From positions 124,001 through 188,000 of the forward strand of contig NZ_JARAMP010000001.1 in NCBI RefSeq assembly GCF_028802875.1: 64,000 nucleotides of DNA. The letters are read 5' to 3'. A program made the position numbers and the translations under genes. Positions 16,952 to 26,159 of the stretch are shown piece after piece. Below the pieces are notes generated by a model, which saw only the letters and a program-made list of their open reading frames with translations, searched no databases and had not been told where the DNA came from. Origin of the DNA: Seohaeicola sp024304985. GTDB lineage: Bacteria; Pseudomonadota; Alphaproteobacteria; Rhodobacterales; Rhodobacteraceae. Within the stretch, counting starts at the first letter, position 1. Every line of letters starts with the position of its first letter.

Positions 16952-17650
16952 ATGCAGAATTTGACCACAATAGGCTTTGATGCCGACGATACCCTCTGGC
17001 AGAACGAGCGCTTCTTCCGGCTGACACAAGAACGATTTGCCGACCTGCTGCGCGATCATGCGGATACCGATCATCTGATGGCGCGTCTCCTCGAGGCGGA
17101 AAAACGGAACCTTGGCCACTACGGTTTCGGGATCAAGGGCTTTGTCCTGTCGATGATCGAGACCGCAATCGAAGTGACCGCGCAGCGGGTGCCCGCCAGC
17201 GTCATCGCGGAACTGATCGCCGCCGGGCAAGACATGCTGCGCCATCCGATCGAACTTCTGCCGCATGCGCGCGAGGCCGTCACCGCCGTGGCGGGCACGC
17301 ACCGTGTGCTTCTGATCACCAAGGGCGATCTGCTGGATCAGGAACGCAAGCTGGCACAATCCGGACTTGGCGATCTGTTCGACGGTGTCGAAATCGTTTC
17401 GGCCAAGACGACGCCTGTCTATGAGGGAATTTTTGCACGCCATGGTGACGGGGCCGCACGCGCGATGATGGTGGGCAATTCGATGCGTTCGGACGTGGTG
17501 CCCGTAATCGAGGCGGGCGGTTGGGGTGTGCATGTGCCACATGGTCTGGTCTGGGAGATCGAGATAGCCGAAACACCCAGCACCGCGCCACGGTATCGGG
17601 AACTGCCAGATCTGGGTGCTTTGGCCGATCTGGTTCGTGAAATCGGCTGA
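16952..17650 (+). CDS. HAD superfamily hydrolase
   Basis: This phosphatase-like protein of about 232 aa shows all four HAD motifs: the nucleophile loop GFDADDTLWQ, the threonine of LLITKGD, the lysine of SAKTTPVYEG, and the acidic MVGNSMRSDVVP. It resembles YjjG/phosphoglycolate-phosphatase-type enzymes but the substrate is not clear. ATG 16952 directly follows an in-frame GTG at 16949, with GGGGAAG just upstream, so the start is uncertain by one codon. It is divergent from clpS. Confidence 0.87.
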   Translation: MQNLTTIGFDADDTLWQNERFFRLTQERFADLLRDHADTDHLMARLLEAEKRNLGHYGFGIKGFVLSMIETAIEVTAQRVPASVIAELIAAGQDMLRHPIELLPHAREAVTAVAGTHRVLLITKGDLLDQERKLAQSGLGDLFDGVEIVSAKTTPVYEGIFARHGDGAARAMMVGNSMRSDVVPVIEAGGWGVHVPHGLVWEIEIAETPSTAPRYRELPDLGALADLVREIG

Positions 17651-17852
17651 GAATTGCAGCAATAGGGTCACAATTGACCGGTCTCTTGCCTGACATCGGC
17701 GTGAACCCGCGCCCGGTCGTGACCTTCCTCGTCCCCCATTCAGGCCATGGGTTGAGGATGTCCGCCTGCATACCTACCACATGTTGCGAAATCCGGTCTA
17801 GATGATGCAACCTCACCGTGAAACGCTTTACAAATGAACACTTTATTCAACT

Positions 17853-17881
17853 TTGTGCCTGTGTTAGCCTGAACTCATATA
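17853..17881 (+). promoter_or_regulatory. Probable promoter of the carboxypeptidase gene
   Basis: TTGTGC, a 16-17 bp spacer, and TCATAT/CATATA fit a housekeeping promoter. Transcription would begin near 17888, downstream of the ATG at 17885, which supports translation from the ATG at 17930. The remainder of the 17651-17929 gap shows nothing recognisable. Confidence 0.45.
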
Positions 17882-17929
17882 AAAATGACCGACCGAAATA
17901 TCGGCGGCTTGAGGCAGAAGGCAGTGACA

Positions 17930-19714
17930 ATGAAGGTGCGGCGTAGGCAGCCGGCCCGATACGGGCTATTTCTATTCACAGCCATATGGTTGATCGTTGT
18001 GCTTCCGCTCAGCGTGAGGGCAGCGCCATATGCGGCAATGGTCATGGATGCGCGGAATGGAGAAGTGCTCCATTCCGAGAATGCCGACACCCGATTGCAT
18101 CCGGCCTCTCTGACCAAGATGATGACGCTCTATGTCGCGTTTCAGGCCATTGAGCGGGGCGAGATCAGCCTTGACACCGATGTGACGATCACGCGCGAGG
18201 CCGCAGCCGAGCCGCCCAGCAAGCTGGGATTGCGCGCAGGTCAGAAAATCAAGCTGCGTTATCTGATTCGTGCCGCGGCGATCAAATCGGCCAATGACGC
18301 GGCCCATGCCATCGGAGTGGCCATCGAAGGGTCCGAGGCGGCCTATGCCCGCCGGATGAACCGCACCGCGGCCGCGATGGGCATGACGCGCACGACCTTC
18401 AAGAACATGCACGGGCTGACAGCCGAGGGGCATATGTCCACGGCGCGCGACATGACGATCCTTGGTCGTCACATGCTTTATGATTTTCCCGAGTATTATA
18501 ATCTGTTCTCGCGCCGCTCGACCGATGCGGGCATTGCGCATGTGAACAACACCAACCGCCGCCTTCTGGATGCCTATCGTGGCGCGGACGGGATCAAGAC
18601 GGGATATACCCGTGCAGCGGGGTTCAACCTTGTCGCCTCGGCGGAACGTGGCGGCACCCGGATCATTGCGACGGTGTTCGGCGGACGTTCGACCGTGTCA
18701 CGCAACCAACGCGTGGCAGAACTGCTTGATCTTGGCTTCAAGAAGGCCCCGTCCCGCGTGGCGCTGCGCAAACCTGCAAAACCGGATGCCATACCAGGTC
18801 GCGGCCCCAGCGAGGGCGATGTCGAGAACCAGGTCGCAGCGGTTGTAGCCTCGGTCAGCGGACGTCCGGCTGCGGGCAAGACGATCCGGCTGGTGACCGC
18901 CGTTTCGTCCAGCCTTCGCCCCGTCGCGCGACCAGGATCGGGCGCGCCTGCCCCCGTCATCGTGGCGCTCAAGGATGACATCACCCAAGCCTTGACCGAG
19001 GTCGCGGCCCAGACCGCCGCGGTTGAAGTGGCACAGAAGCAGGTGCCCGCCGCAGAGCCGGTTCCGGCCTTGGCCGCCATTAACCCGCCGCTCGCCATTC
19101 CAGAGCGTCCCGTTGCTGTCGCAGACAACACCACAGCGCCCGCCGCCGAAGTGCCGGATACAGCGCTGGCTCTGGCCGCGGACACGTCCGAGGAGACGAC
19201 AGAGATCGCAGAACTGGCGGAAGCAGTGGCCGACGCGCTGCCTGAGGCACCCGCAGCCCTTGCCGAAACATCTGCTGCGCCAGAGGCGGCTGTCGAGGTA
19301 GCTGTGTCCCGGACCGCGCCTCCTGCCGCCATCAAACCCCGCGCCCGGCCCGAGGGTCTGGTCGTTCTGGCCAGCCTGCCCAGCGAAGAGACCGTGCGCA
19401 CCGACGCACCCGCCGCCGTAGCCGAGATGGCGACCGCGCCCGAACCGGAGGTCGTCACACGGATCAGCACCTCGGGTGGTCGTCACTGGGGTATCAATGT
19501 GGGTCGCTTCGGAAGTCGCCACGCCGCCGAGAAGGTCCTGCTCCAGACCGCCTTGAAAGAGGTCAATACGCTGGACGGAACCCTCCGCAAGATCGTGCAG
19601 GGAAATGGCGGATTTGATGCCAATTTCATGGGCATGACCCGCGAAAGCGCGGATCTGGCCTGCCGTCGCCTGCAAGCCCGTCAGGTGCAGTGCTTCATGA
19701 TCGGGCCAAGCTGA
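17930..19714 (+). CDS. D-alanyl-D-alanine carboxypeptidase (PBP5 family) with C-terminal SPOR domain
   Basis: This 594-aa periplasmic serine peptidase would trim the terminal D-Ala of peptidoglycan stem peptides. A signal peptide (FLFTAIWLIVVLPLSVRA) is followed by the three penicillin-binding motifs: SLTK, SAN in IKSANDAAHA, and KTG in DGIKTGYTRAAG. A long Ala/Pro/Glu-rich linker of roughly 250 residues leads to a C-terminal SPOR-like domain (HWGINVGRFGSRHAAEK to RQVQCFMIG), which binds denuded glycan at the division septum. The fusion suggests septal or pole-directed trimming. I chose ATG 17930 with GAAGG upstream; an ATG at 17885 is probably upstream of the transcription start. Confidence 0.9.
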   Translation: MKVRRRQPARYGLFLFTAIWLIVVLPLSVRAAPYAAMVMDARNGEVLHSENADTRLHPASLTKMMTLYVAFQAIERGEISLDTDVTITREAAAEPPSKLGLRAGQKIKLRYLIRAAAIKSANDAAHAIGVAIEGSEAAYARRMNRTAAAMGMTRTTFKNMHGLTAEGHMSTARDMTILGRHMLYDFPEYYNLFSRRSTDAGIAHVNNTNRRLLDAYRGADGIKTGYTRAAGFNLVASAERGGTRIIATVFGGRSTVSRNQRVAELLDLGFKKAPSRVALRKPAKPDAIPGRGPSEGDVENQVAAVVASVSGRPAAGKTIRLVTAVSSSLRPVARPGSGAPAPVIVALKDDITQALTEVAAQTAAVEVAQKQVPAAEPVPALAAINPPLAIPERPVAVADNTTAPAAEVPDTALALAADTSEETTEIAELAEAVADALPEAPAALAETSAAPEAAVEVAVSRTAPPAAIKPRARPEGLVVLASLPSEETVRTDAPAAVAEMATAPEPEVVTRISTSGGRHWGINVGRFGSRHAAEKVLLQTALKEVNTLDGTLRKIVQGNGGFDANFMGMTRESADLACRRLQARQVQCFMIGPS

Positions 19715-19787
19715 TCACGGCAGACGGTTCAGGGGCTTTCCGCCACCCCGGAGGATAGCTCATTCAAGAGGCAACGCGGACCCCGTG

Positions 19788-19946
19788 TCACGGCTTGGGG
19801 TGATCGTCCCAATCGTCGTTCAGGATGCGACGGGCGTCGCCCTCGGGGTCGTCATATTGGTTGGTGCGCACGGTGTAGATGAAGGCGACAAGCCCCACAC
19901 CGCCCAACAGCAGAGAGATCGGAATCAGATAGGACAGGACTTCCAT
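19788..19946 (-). CDS. ccoS: Cbb3-type cytochrome oxidase assembly protein CcoS
   Basis: This 52-aa protein begins MEVLSYLIPISLLLGG, has one membrane helix up to AFIYTV, then a short acidic tail (QYDDPEGDARRILNDDWDD). This matches CcoS/FixS, needed for cofactor insertion into the cbb3 oxidase. It starts 4 bp after the ccoI stop, so it is the last gene of ccoGHIS. I found it by translating the gap on the minus strand. The position, size, single helix and conserved QYDD(P)xG motif make the call firm. Confidence 0.92.
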   Translation of the reverse strand: MEVLSYLIPISLLLGGVGLVAFIYTVRTNQYDDPEGDARRILNDDWDDHPKP

Positions 19947-19950
19947 CGGA

Positions 19951-22137
19951 TCACTTGAGCCTTATTGCATTGAGGGCCACGGTGATCGACGAGGAGGACA
20001 TGGCCAGAGCGGCCACCAGCGGCGTGGCGAACCCGGCGATGGCGATCGGCACTGCGATCACGTTGTAGAGAGTGGCGATGTTGAAATTCTCGCGGATGCG
20101 CCGCACGGCGGATTGGGCGGTTGTCACCGCATCGGCAATGGGCGACAGGTCGCTGCCCAGCAACACGATATCCGAGGCCACGCGCGCCGCATCCAGCGCC
20201 GAGGCGGGCGAGATCGAGACATTGGCCGCCGTCAGCGCGGCGGTATCGTTCAGGCCATCCCCCACCATCAGCACATGCCGCCCTTCGTCTTGTAGCGCGG
20301 TGATGCGGGCGGCCTTTTCCGCAGGCAGGGATTCAGCCAACCATTCGGGAATGCCCAGACGCCGGGCCAAGGCCTCGACAACGGCGGCGCTGTCGCCCGA
20401 GATCAGCAGGACACGTATGCCCTTGGCCATCAGGTTGCGCACCGCCTCGGCAGCGCCGGGGCGTAGACGGTCGGTGAAGGTAAAGGCGCGCGGCGTTTCC
20501 GTTCCGATGGCAAGCCATGCCGCAGTCTCGGCCCCCGGCACGGCCCCTGTCCAAGACGCGCGCCCCAACCGGACGGGCTGTCCCTGCCAAAGCCCTTTGG
20601 TGCCGTAGCCCGGCACTTCGGTCAGTTCGGTAATGGGTGCGGGCGCGATTCCCGCCGCGCGTGCCGCAGCCGCCAGAGAGACCGACAGCGGATGTGAAGA
20701 CCCCTCGGCCAGCGCCAGCGCAATGGCCAGATCACGGGGGCTGTGATCGCTCAGATTGACCAGTTCCGGCGTTCCTGCAGTGAGCGTGCCGGTCTTGTCG
20801 AAAACGACCGTATCCACCTTGGCCAGCCGCTCAAGCGCGGTGGCGTCCTTGATCAGCATGCCCCGGCGGAACAGCTTGCCCGAAGCGGCCGTCGTCACCG
20901 CAGGCACCGCCAGACCCAGCGCACAAGGGCAGGTGATGATCAGCACGGCAGCGGCAATGTTCAGCGCGGTGCGCATGTCGGCGGAATACAGATACCACCC
21001 AATGAAACTGGCCATCGACAGGAACAGAACGCCGGGTGTGTAATATTTGGCCGTGCTGTCCGCCAGCGACGTATAGCGCGAGCGGCCACTTTCGGCGATG
21101 GCCACCAGATCGGCCATGCGGTGCAACGATGTTTCGCGCCCGACCGCCGTGGCCCTAATGCTCAGGGGCCCGGTCAGGTTGACCTCGCCCGCGCTGACGG
21201 GACGGCCCGGTTCGGCAAAGACGGGCAGCGTTTCGCCCGTCAGGAGAGAGCGGTCGATCTCGGAGCGGCCCTCGGTGATCACGCCATCCACAGGCATCCG
21301 CCCGCCGGGCCGCACGAGGATCAGGTCCCCGATGCGCAGGTCGGCCACGGGCATGACCACCTCGGCCCCATCCCGCAGCGCGGTGGCACGCGGCACTTCG
21401 AGCGCGGACAACTCCTGCGCGGCGGAGCGCGCGATGGCACGGGTGCGGTGGTCCAGATAGCGTCCGGTCAACAGGAAGAAGACCAGTGCCACGGCGGCGT
21501 CGAAATAGGCATGATGGCCAGAAAGCGCCGTTTCCCAGATCGAGGCAACCACAGCCAATAGCAGCGCCGTCACGATCGGGACATCCATGTTGGACCGGCG
21601 CACCCGCAGGGCCGACCATGCGCTTTTGTAGAAGGGCACACCCGAGAAGGCGAGCGTGGGCAGCGCGATCGCGGCGGAAATCCAGTGAAACAGATCCCGC
21701 GTGGCATCAGTGGCACCGGACCAGACGGCCACTGACAGCAGCATCACATTCATCATGGCAAAGCCCGAAACGGCCATGCGCATCAGCAGATCGCGGCCCA
21801 CCTTGTCATTCTGGGTCAGAGACAGTGTGCCCGCGTCCAGTTCATGCGCCTCATAGCCCGTTTGCCGCAGCAACGTGACCAGTTGGTCGGGTGTGACGCC
21901 CGCCTCGGCCTCGATGGTGGCGCGCTTGAGGGTAAGGTTCACGCGCGCCGACTTGACGCCCGGGACGGCGGCCAGACTGCGCTCGACTGTCGAGATGCAG
22001 GCCGAACAGTGGATGGTCGGCAATGACAGCGCAATGCGAGCATCCTTGTGCAATCCCTGCTCGGCCAGCGCCTGCGCGCCGGGTGCGGCGACACAGGCAG
22101 GACAGGCCGAAATCGAGGGGCGAATGGCGGCGGTCAT
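19951..22137 (-). CDS. ccoI: Copper-translocating P1B-type ATPase CcoI (FixI)
   Basis: This 728-aa inner-membrane ATPase exports copper for the CuB centre of cbb3 oxidase. It has an N-terminal CPAC cysteine pair, an HMA metal-binding domain (HCSACIS), the membrane CPC motif (ITCPCALGLAVPA), the phosphorylated aspartate in VFDKTGTLTAG, and the hinge GDGLNDTAAL. The N-terminal cysteines before the HMA domain are typical of CcoI. It lies between ccoH and ccoS in the maturation operon. Confidence 0.95.
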   Translation of the reverse strand: MTAAIRPSISACPACVAAPGAQALAEQGLHKDARIALSLPTIHCSACISTVERSLAAVPGVKSARVNLTLKRATIEAEAGVTPDQLVTLLRQTGYEAHELDAGTLSLTQNDKVGRDLLMRMAVSGFAMMNVMLLSVAVWSGATDATRDLFHWISAAIALPTLAFSGVPFYKSAWSALRVRRSNMDVPIVTALLLAVVASIWETALSGHHAYFDAAVALVFFLLTGRYLDHRTRAIARSAAQELSALEVPRATALRDGAEVVMPVADLRIGDLILVRPGGRMPVDGVITEGRSEIDRSLLTGETLPVFAEPGRPVSAGEVNLTGPLSIRATAVGRETSLHRMADLVAIAESGRSRYTSLADSTAKYYTPGVLFLSMASFIGWYLYSADMRTALNIAAAVLIITCPCALGLAVPAVTTAASGKLFRRGMLIKDATALERLAKVDTVVFDKTGTLTAGTPELVNLSDHSPRDLAIALALAEGSSHPLSVSLAAAARAAGIAPAPITELTEVPGYGTKGLWQGQPVRLGRASWTGAVPGAETAAWLAIGTETPRAFTFTDRLRPGAAEAVRNLMAKGIRVLLISGDSAAVVEALARRLGIPEWLAESLPAEKAARITALQDEGRHVLMVGDGLNDTAALTAANVSISPASALDAARVASDIVLLGSDLSPIADAVTTAQSAVRRIRENFNIATLYNVIAVPIAIAGFATPLVAALAMSSSSITVALNAIRLK

Positions 22138-22154
22138 GATGCGAACCTTTCAGC

Positions 22155-22610
22155 TCAGCGTTTGACGTGGAGAATGACGCGTTGCGAGAACTGGGTGCCA
22201 TTCTCGGCAAGGGCCGTCAGGCGGATGTTCCAGTTGCCATCGGCCAGATGGACCGGCGCGACATAGGCCACACCGTCGAAGATGAACTCGGGGCGGATGT
22301 CATCGGCCACATGCGTCGCGCGCCCCACCACGGCATCCAGCGCACCGACCCGCACGGGCAAGCCTTGGGCATCCGTGAAACGCAGGATCACTTCTCCCTC
22401 TGCGGCATCGGCGCGGACCGTCCATCCCAGCGCCTCCTGCGCGGCCTTGCGCTCGTCGAATTGCTGGCTGGCGACGTAGGAGTTCTTCACTTCAAGCCCC
22501 GGAAAGGTGCTGACTGCGGACCAGGCCAGAAGAAGATTCACCCCGATGATGATGCCGAAGGCTCCGCAGAAGATCATCAGAACATGGCGACCTGTCAGTT
22601 GCTTGGTCAT
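22155..22610 (-). CDS. ccoH: Cbb3 oxidase maturation protein CcoH (FixH)
   Basis: This 151-aa membrane protein has one N-terminal transmembrane helix (MIFCGAFGIIIGVNLLLAW) and a periplasmic FixH domain with NSYVASQQFDERKAAQEALGW. It is required for stable assembly of the cbb3 oxidase and may interact with CcoI. It starts 3 bp after ccoG and ends 17 bp before ccoI, in the standard ccoGHIS order. Confidence 0.93.
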   Translation of the reverse strand: MTKQLTGRHVLMIFCGAFGIIIGVNLLLAWSAVSTFPGLEVKNSYVASQQFDERKAAQEALGWTVRADAAEGEVILRFTDAQGLPVRVGALDAVVGRATHVADDIRPEFIFDGVAYVAPVHLADGNWNIRLTALAENGTQFSQRVILHVKR

Positions 22611-22612
22611 GG

Positions 22613-24049
22613 TCAGTTATCCCTTCCGTTGAAGATGGTGTCCTTGTAGACGCGCTCGCCATTGGTCAGGTCCTCGACCCAGAGGCGGATATCGACACGC
22701 TCACTGCTGGCAGCACCGCTGTCGGACGCGGCAACGACATAGACCCGCTGCAGGAACGTCGTGTCGGCGGGGACCATGACAGTATCACCTTCGACGGATT
22801 CCAGCGTGACCTCAAGCGGTTGATCCGCGACCACGGTGACCTTGAACGGCCGGTCCTCGCCCTGCTTGTTCAGCAAGCGCACGTCATAGGTGTTGCGGAT
22901 CGAGCCATCCGACAGCACCACGAAGGTCGGGTTGCGGATCGGGGCCACGGTCATCTCGATATCCGAGCGGATGAACAGCGCCACGACAAGACCGACACCA
23001 ACAAGGGACCACAGCGCGGTATAAAGCATCGTGCGCGGGCGCAGGACATGCTTCCAGATCGGCTTGGGCTGGCTGCCCGCGCGTTCCGCCGTCTCGTCCG
23101 TCAAAGCCATATAGTCGATCAATCCGCGCGGCTTGCCGATCTTGTCCATCACATCATCGCAGGCGTCGATGCACAGCGCGCAGGTGATGCACTCCATCTG
23201 CTGGCCGTCGCGGATGTCGATCCCCATCGGGCAGACGTTGACGCAGGCCATGCAGTCAATGCAATCGCCCTGCGTCTGGGCCGCGTCGCCCTTTGTCAGC
23301 TTGCCACGCGGCTCGCCCCGCCATTCCCGATAGGCGACGGTCAGCGTATCCTCGTCCATCATGGCTGCCTGAATGCGGGGCCATGGGCAGGCATAGATAC
23401 AGATCTGCTCGCGCGCGAAACCGCCGAAGAAAAAGGTCGTCATCGTCAGGATCAGCATGGTCGTATAGGCGACGGGATGGGCGTTCAGCGTCACCAGATC
23501 ACGCGCCAGAGTGGGGGCGTCGGTGAAATAGAACACCCAGGCCCCGCCTGTCGCCAGACCGATCAGGAACCAGCTTGTCCATTTCGTCAGTCGTAGCCGC
23601 GCCTTGCGAAGGTCCCACTTCTCTTGCCGGTGCAGTCGCAGGCGTGCATTGCGATCCCCTTCGATCCAGCGCTCCACCAGGATGAACAGATCGGTCCAGA
23701 CGGTCTGCGGGCAGGCATAACCGCACCAGACTCGGCCCAGTGCCGAGGTGAACAGGAACAGCCCCAGCCCGGCCATGACCAGAAGGCCCGCGATGAAATA
23801 GAATTCATGCGGCCATATCTCGATCCAGAAGAAAAAGAAGCGCCGGTTGGCAAGGTCGATCAGGACAGCCTGATCCGGCAGGTTCGGGCCACGGTCCCAG
23901 CGAATCCAGGGCGTCAGGTAATAGATCCCCAAAGTCACGGCCATGATGACCCATTTCAGATTGCGGAACTTGCCCGAGACACGACGCGGAAAGATCGGTT
24001 CGCGTGCGGCATAGAGGCTTGGCGGGACTTCGGGTTCAGTCTGGGACAC
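22613..24049 (-). CDS. ccoG: Cytochrome c oxidase accessory protein CcoG (FixG/RdxB)
   Basis: This membrane iron-sulfur protein of about 478 aa has several transmembrane helices and two 4Fe-4S clusters (CIDCMACVNVCPMGID and CITCALCIDACD). CcoG is a cupric reductase that helps copper delivery for cbb3 biogenesis. An ATG at 24127 is in frame but lies inside an FNR box, so I prefer GTG 24049 (VSQTEPEVPPSLYAAREP), which fits Rhodobacter homologues. It leads the ccoGHIS operon. Confidence 0.93.
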   Translation of the reverse strand: MSQTEPEVPPSLYAAREPIFPRRVSGKFRNLKWVIMAVTLGIYYLTPWIRWDRGPNLPDQAVLIDLANRRFFFFWIEIWPHEFYFIAGLLVMAGLGLFLFTSALGRVWCGYACPQTVWTDLFILVERWIEGDRNARLRLHRQEKWDLRKARLRLTKWTSWFLIGLATGGAWVFYFTDAPTLARDLVTLNAHPVAYTTMLILTMTTFFFGGFAREQICIYACPWPRIQAAMMDEDTLTVAYREWRGEPRGKLTKGDAAQTQGDCIDCMACVNVCPMGIDIRDGQQMECITCALCIDACDDVMDKIGKPRGLIDYMALTDETAERAGSQPKPIWKHVLRPRTMLYTALWSLVGVGLVVALFIRSDIEMTVAPIRNPTFVVLSDGSIRNTYDVRLLNKQGEDRPFKVTVVADQPLEVTLESVEGDTVMVPADTTFLQRVYVVAASDSGAASSERVDIRLWVEDLTNGERVYKDTIFNGRDN

Positions 24050-24113
24050 GGGGGAATCGCTCCGGCAATGATCTGCGTTTTGCCCTTTGTCACAGGGAAG
24101 GCGATCGGCAACC

Positions 24114-24127
24114 TTGACCTGCATCAA
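24114..24127. promoter_or_regulatory. FNR box upstream of ccoG
   Basis: TTGACCTGCATCAA is a TTGAC-N4-ATCAA dyad, centred about 71 bp upstream of the GTG start of ccoG. It supports separate FnrL-dependent expression of ccoGHIS. Confidence 0.68.
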
Positions 24128-24178
24128 TTATTGCATCTGCGGGGTATCTATTCGACACGAGAGCACGGCACCGTGATG

Positions 24179-24215
24179 CGAAACGGCCCACAGACTTGCG
24201 CTATGGGCCGTTTCG
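24179..24215 (-). terminator. Hairpin between ccoP and ccoG (distal)
   Basis: A 12-bp stem, CGAAACGGCCCA with TGGGCCGTTTCG, encloses a 13-nt loop. No T-run follows on the minus strand, so it may stabilise the ccoNOQP mRNA 3' end or act in Rho-dependent ending. Confidence 0.5.
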
Positions 24216-24273
24216 GGATCAGATGGCGCCGACCTTCCAGGAAACGCGCGAACAGGACGGAAGGTCGGCACCG

Positions 24274-24302
24274 ACCCATGGGCGTTTGTGGCGCCCATGG
24301 GT
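24274..24302 (-). terminator. Hairpin between ccoP and ccoG (proximal)
   Basis: An 11-bp stem, ACCCATGGGCG with CGCCCATGGGT, and a 7-nt loop lie 16 bp after the ccoP stop. It has no T tail. Together with the hairpin at 24179-24215 it separates the ccoNOQP and ccoGHIS transcripts. Confidence 0.5.
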
Positions 24303-24317
24303 GTCTCTTGTGGGCGG

Positions 24318-25193
24318 TTACTCGCCGCCACCCAGTTGGTGGACGTAAGTCGCGACCGCGCGGATCTCGGCCTCGCTCAGACGGTTTGTCCAAGAGGGCA
24401 TCACGCCGAAGCGCGAATAGGTCACGGTCTGCATCAGCGTCTCGTGCGAACCGCCATAGAGCCAGATCGCGTCGGTCAGGTTCGGTGCCCCCTGCGCACG
24501 ATCACCCGTGCCGTCATCCATATGGCAAGAGGCACAGTTGTCGGCATAGACCGTTGCCCCGGCTTCGACCAAGGACGCATCCTGCGGCGTTCCCGACAGC
24601 GACATGACATAGTTCACCACCTGGTCGATCTCCTCGGACGCCAGAATGTCGCCGAAGGCAGGCATCTGGGACCAACGGGCGTCGGGATCTTCCTCGTTCC
24701 GGATGCCATGCGCGATTGTTGTATGAATGGCCTCGATGTCACCACCCCAAAGCCAGTCATCGTCCAGCAGGTTCGGATAGCCGGATGCGGCAACGCCTGC
24801 TGCACCCGAACCATGGCACTGTGCGCACCATGTGCGGAACACGGCAGCCCCGGCCGAGGTGGCATAGCCGCGCAGCTCGGGATCATCGGCGATCGCTGTC
24901 AGTTCGACCGAGGCCAGTTGCGTGTTGATCTGGGCATTGGCCGCTTCGGCGGCCTCGATCTCGGTCTGGACATTCGCGCGGGTAGACCAGCCCAGCAGGC
25001 CGGGTGTAGCCGCCTTGATCCCCGGCCAGGCCGGATAGGCGATGGTATAGAGAACGGCCCAGAAGATCGTGGCGTAGAAGGTCCAGAGCCACCAGCGCGG
25101 CAGCGGGTTGTTGAACTCCTCGATCCCGTCCCAGCTGTGGCCCGTCGTGTCCACGTCGGGCTTCTTTGTGGATTTCTGCGGTTGCTTTGCCAT
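24318..25193 (-). CDS. ccoP: Cbb3-type cytochrome oxidase subunit III (dihaem cytochrome c CcoP)
   Basis: This 291-aa membrane-anchored cytochrome passes electrons into cbb3 oxidase. The N-terminal FixP region (GIEEFNNPLPRWWLWTFYATI) forms a membrane helix, followed by two c-haem motifs, CAQCH and CASCH. I chose ATG 25193, with AAGGAGG lying inside the end of ccoQ; the frame is open further into ccoQ without support. It is last in ccoNOQP and is followed by two strong hairpins. Confidence 0.95.
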   Translation of the reverse strand: MAKQPQKSTKKPDVDTTGHSWDGIEEFNNPLPRWWLWTFYATIFWAVLYTIAYPAWPGIKAATPGLLGWSTRANVQTEIEAAEAANAQINTQLASVELTAIADDPELRGYATSAGAAVFRTWCAQCHGSGAAGVAASGYPNLLDDDWLWGGDIEAIHTTIAHGIRNEEDPDARWSQMPAFGDILASEEIDQVVNYVMSLSGTPQDASLVEAGATVYADNCASCHMDDGTGDRAQGAPNLTDAIWLYGGSHETLMQTVTYSRFGVMPSWTNRLSEAEIRAVATYVHQLGGGE

Positions 25194-25197
25194 GTCC

Positions 25198-25407
25198 TCA
25201 CGCCTCCTTGGCGTCACGGGCGCGTGCAGGTATGTCCCCTGCGGCGGCGGGTTTGTCTTCATGCCGGAACGGGATATCGGCTACGTCGCGATAGGTCTTG
25301 CTGCTGCCGGGGCGCATCACGAACAGGACGACCCCTATAAAGAACAGGAACAGCGCAAGAAGCATCCAGCTGTCGGCGAATTCGCGCAGAAGGGAATAGG
25401 TTTCCAT
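25198..25407 (-). CDS. ccoQ: Cbb3-type cytochrome oxidase subunit CcoQ
   Basis: This 69-aa protein has one transmembrane helix (WMLLALFLFFIGVVLFVM) and a short cytoplasmic tail with SKTYRDVADIPFRHED, typical of CcoQ/FixQ. It is thought to stabilise the oxidase under oxygen. It sits between ccoO and ccoP with short gaps, and its 3' end carries the ribosome binding site of ccoP. Confidence 0.92.
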   Translation of the reverse strand: METYSLLREFADSWMLLALFLFFIGVVLFVMRPGSSKTYRDVADIPFRHEDKPAAAGDIPARARDAKEA

Positions 25408-25419
25408 CTGTCGTCCCCC

Positions 25420-26145
25420 TTACCGGCTTGCATCGGGCGTGAAGGTCGAGAAATCGACCAACGTGCCCAACATCTGAAGATAGGCGATCAGCGCATCGGT
25501 CTCGGAAATCCCGGGCTGAGCGTCGAAGTTGCGCACCTGCGCGCCGGGATAGCGTTCCACCAGACCGTCCCAGTCACCGTCAGGATCGGCCTGCACCGCA
25601 AAGTCGGCGCGGGCGTTCGCGATCATGTCGTCTGTATAGGGCACACCGATCATCCGGTGGGTTTCCAGAAGGTCCTGGATATACTCGCCATCGATCAGCC
25701 GGTTTTCCAGAAAGCCGTATTTCGGCATCACGGATTCCGGCACCACCGATTGCGGGTCACGCAGGTGATCCACGTGCCAGCTGTCCGAGTAGCGCCCGCC
25801 GACACGGGCCAGATCCGGTCCGGTGCGCTTGGAGCCCCACTGGAACGGGTGGTCGTACTTGCTTTCCGCAGCGAGGCTGTAGTGGCCATAGCGTTCCACC
25901 TCGTCGCGCATCGGGCGGATCATCTGGCTGTGGCAGACATAGCACCCTTCACGGATGTAGATGTCACGCCCGGCCAGTTCCAGCGGAGAGTAGGGGCGCA
26001 CGCCCTCTACATCCTCGATGGTGTTTTCCAGCCAGAACAGCGGGGCGATCTGCACGATCCCGCCCACAGTCACCACAAGGAAGGCGAAGATGGCCAAAAG
26101 CGTGACGTTCTTTTCAAGAACGGCGTGTTTGTCGAGAATTGCCAT
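25420..26145 (-). CDS. ccoO: Cbb3-type cytochrome oxidase subunit II (monohaem cytochrome c CcoO)
   Basis: This 241-aa subunit has an N-terminal membrane helix (TLLAIFAFLVVTVGGIVQI) and a periplasmic cytochrome c domain with CYVCHSQMIRPMRDEVERYG, the hallmark of CcoO/FixO. It carries electrons to CcoN. It follows ccoN after 14 bp. Confidence 0.96.
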   Translation of the reverse strand: MAILDKHAVLEKNVTLLAIFAFLVVTVGGIVQIAPLFWLENTIEDVEGVRPYSPLELAGRDIYIREGCYVCHSQMIRPMRDEVERYGHYSLAAESKYDHPFQWGSKRTGPDLARVGGRYSDSWHVDHLRDPQSVVPESVMPKYGFLENRLIDGEYIQDLLETHRMIGVPYTDDMIANARADFAVQADPDGDWDGLVERYPGAQVRNFDAQPGISETDALIAYLQMLGTLVDFSTFTPDASR

Positions 26146-26159
26146 TGGTCCGGCCCTCC

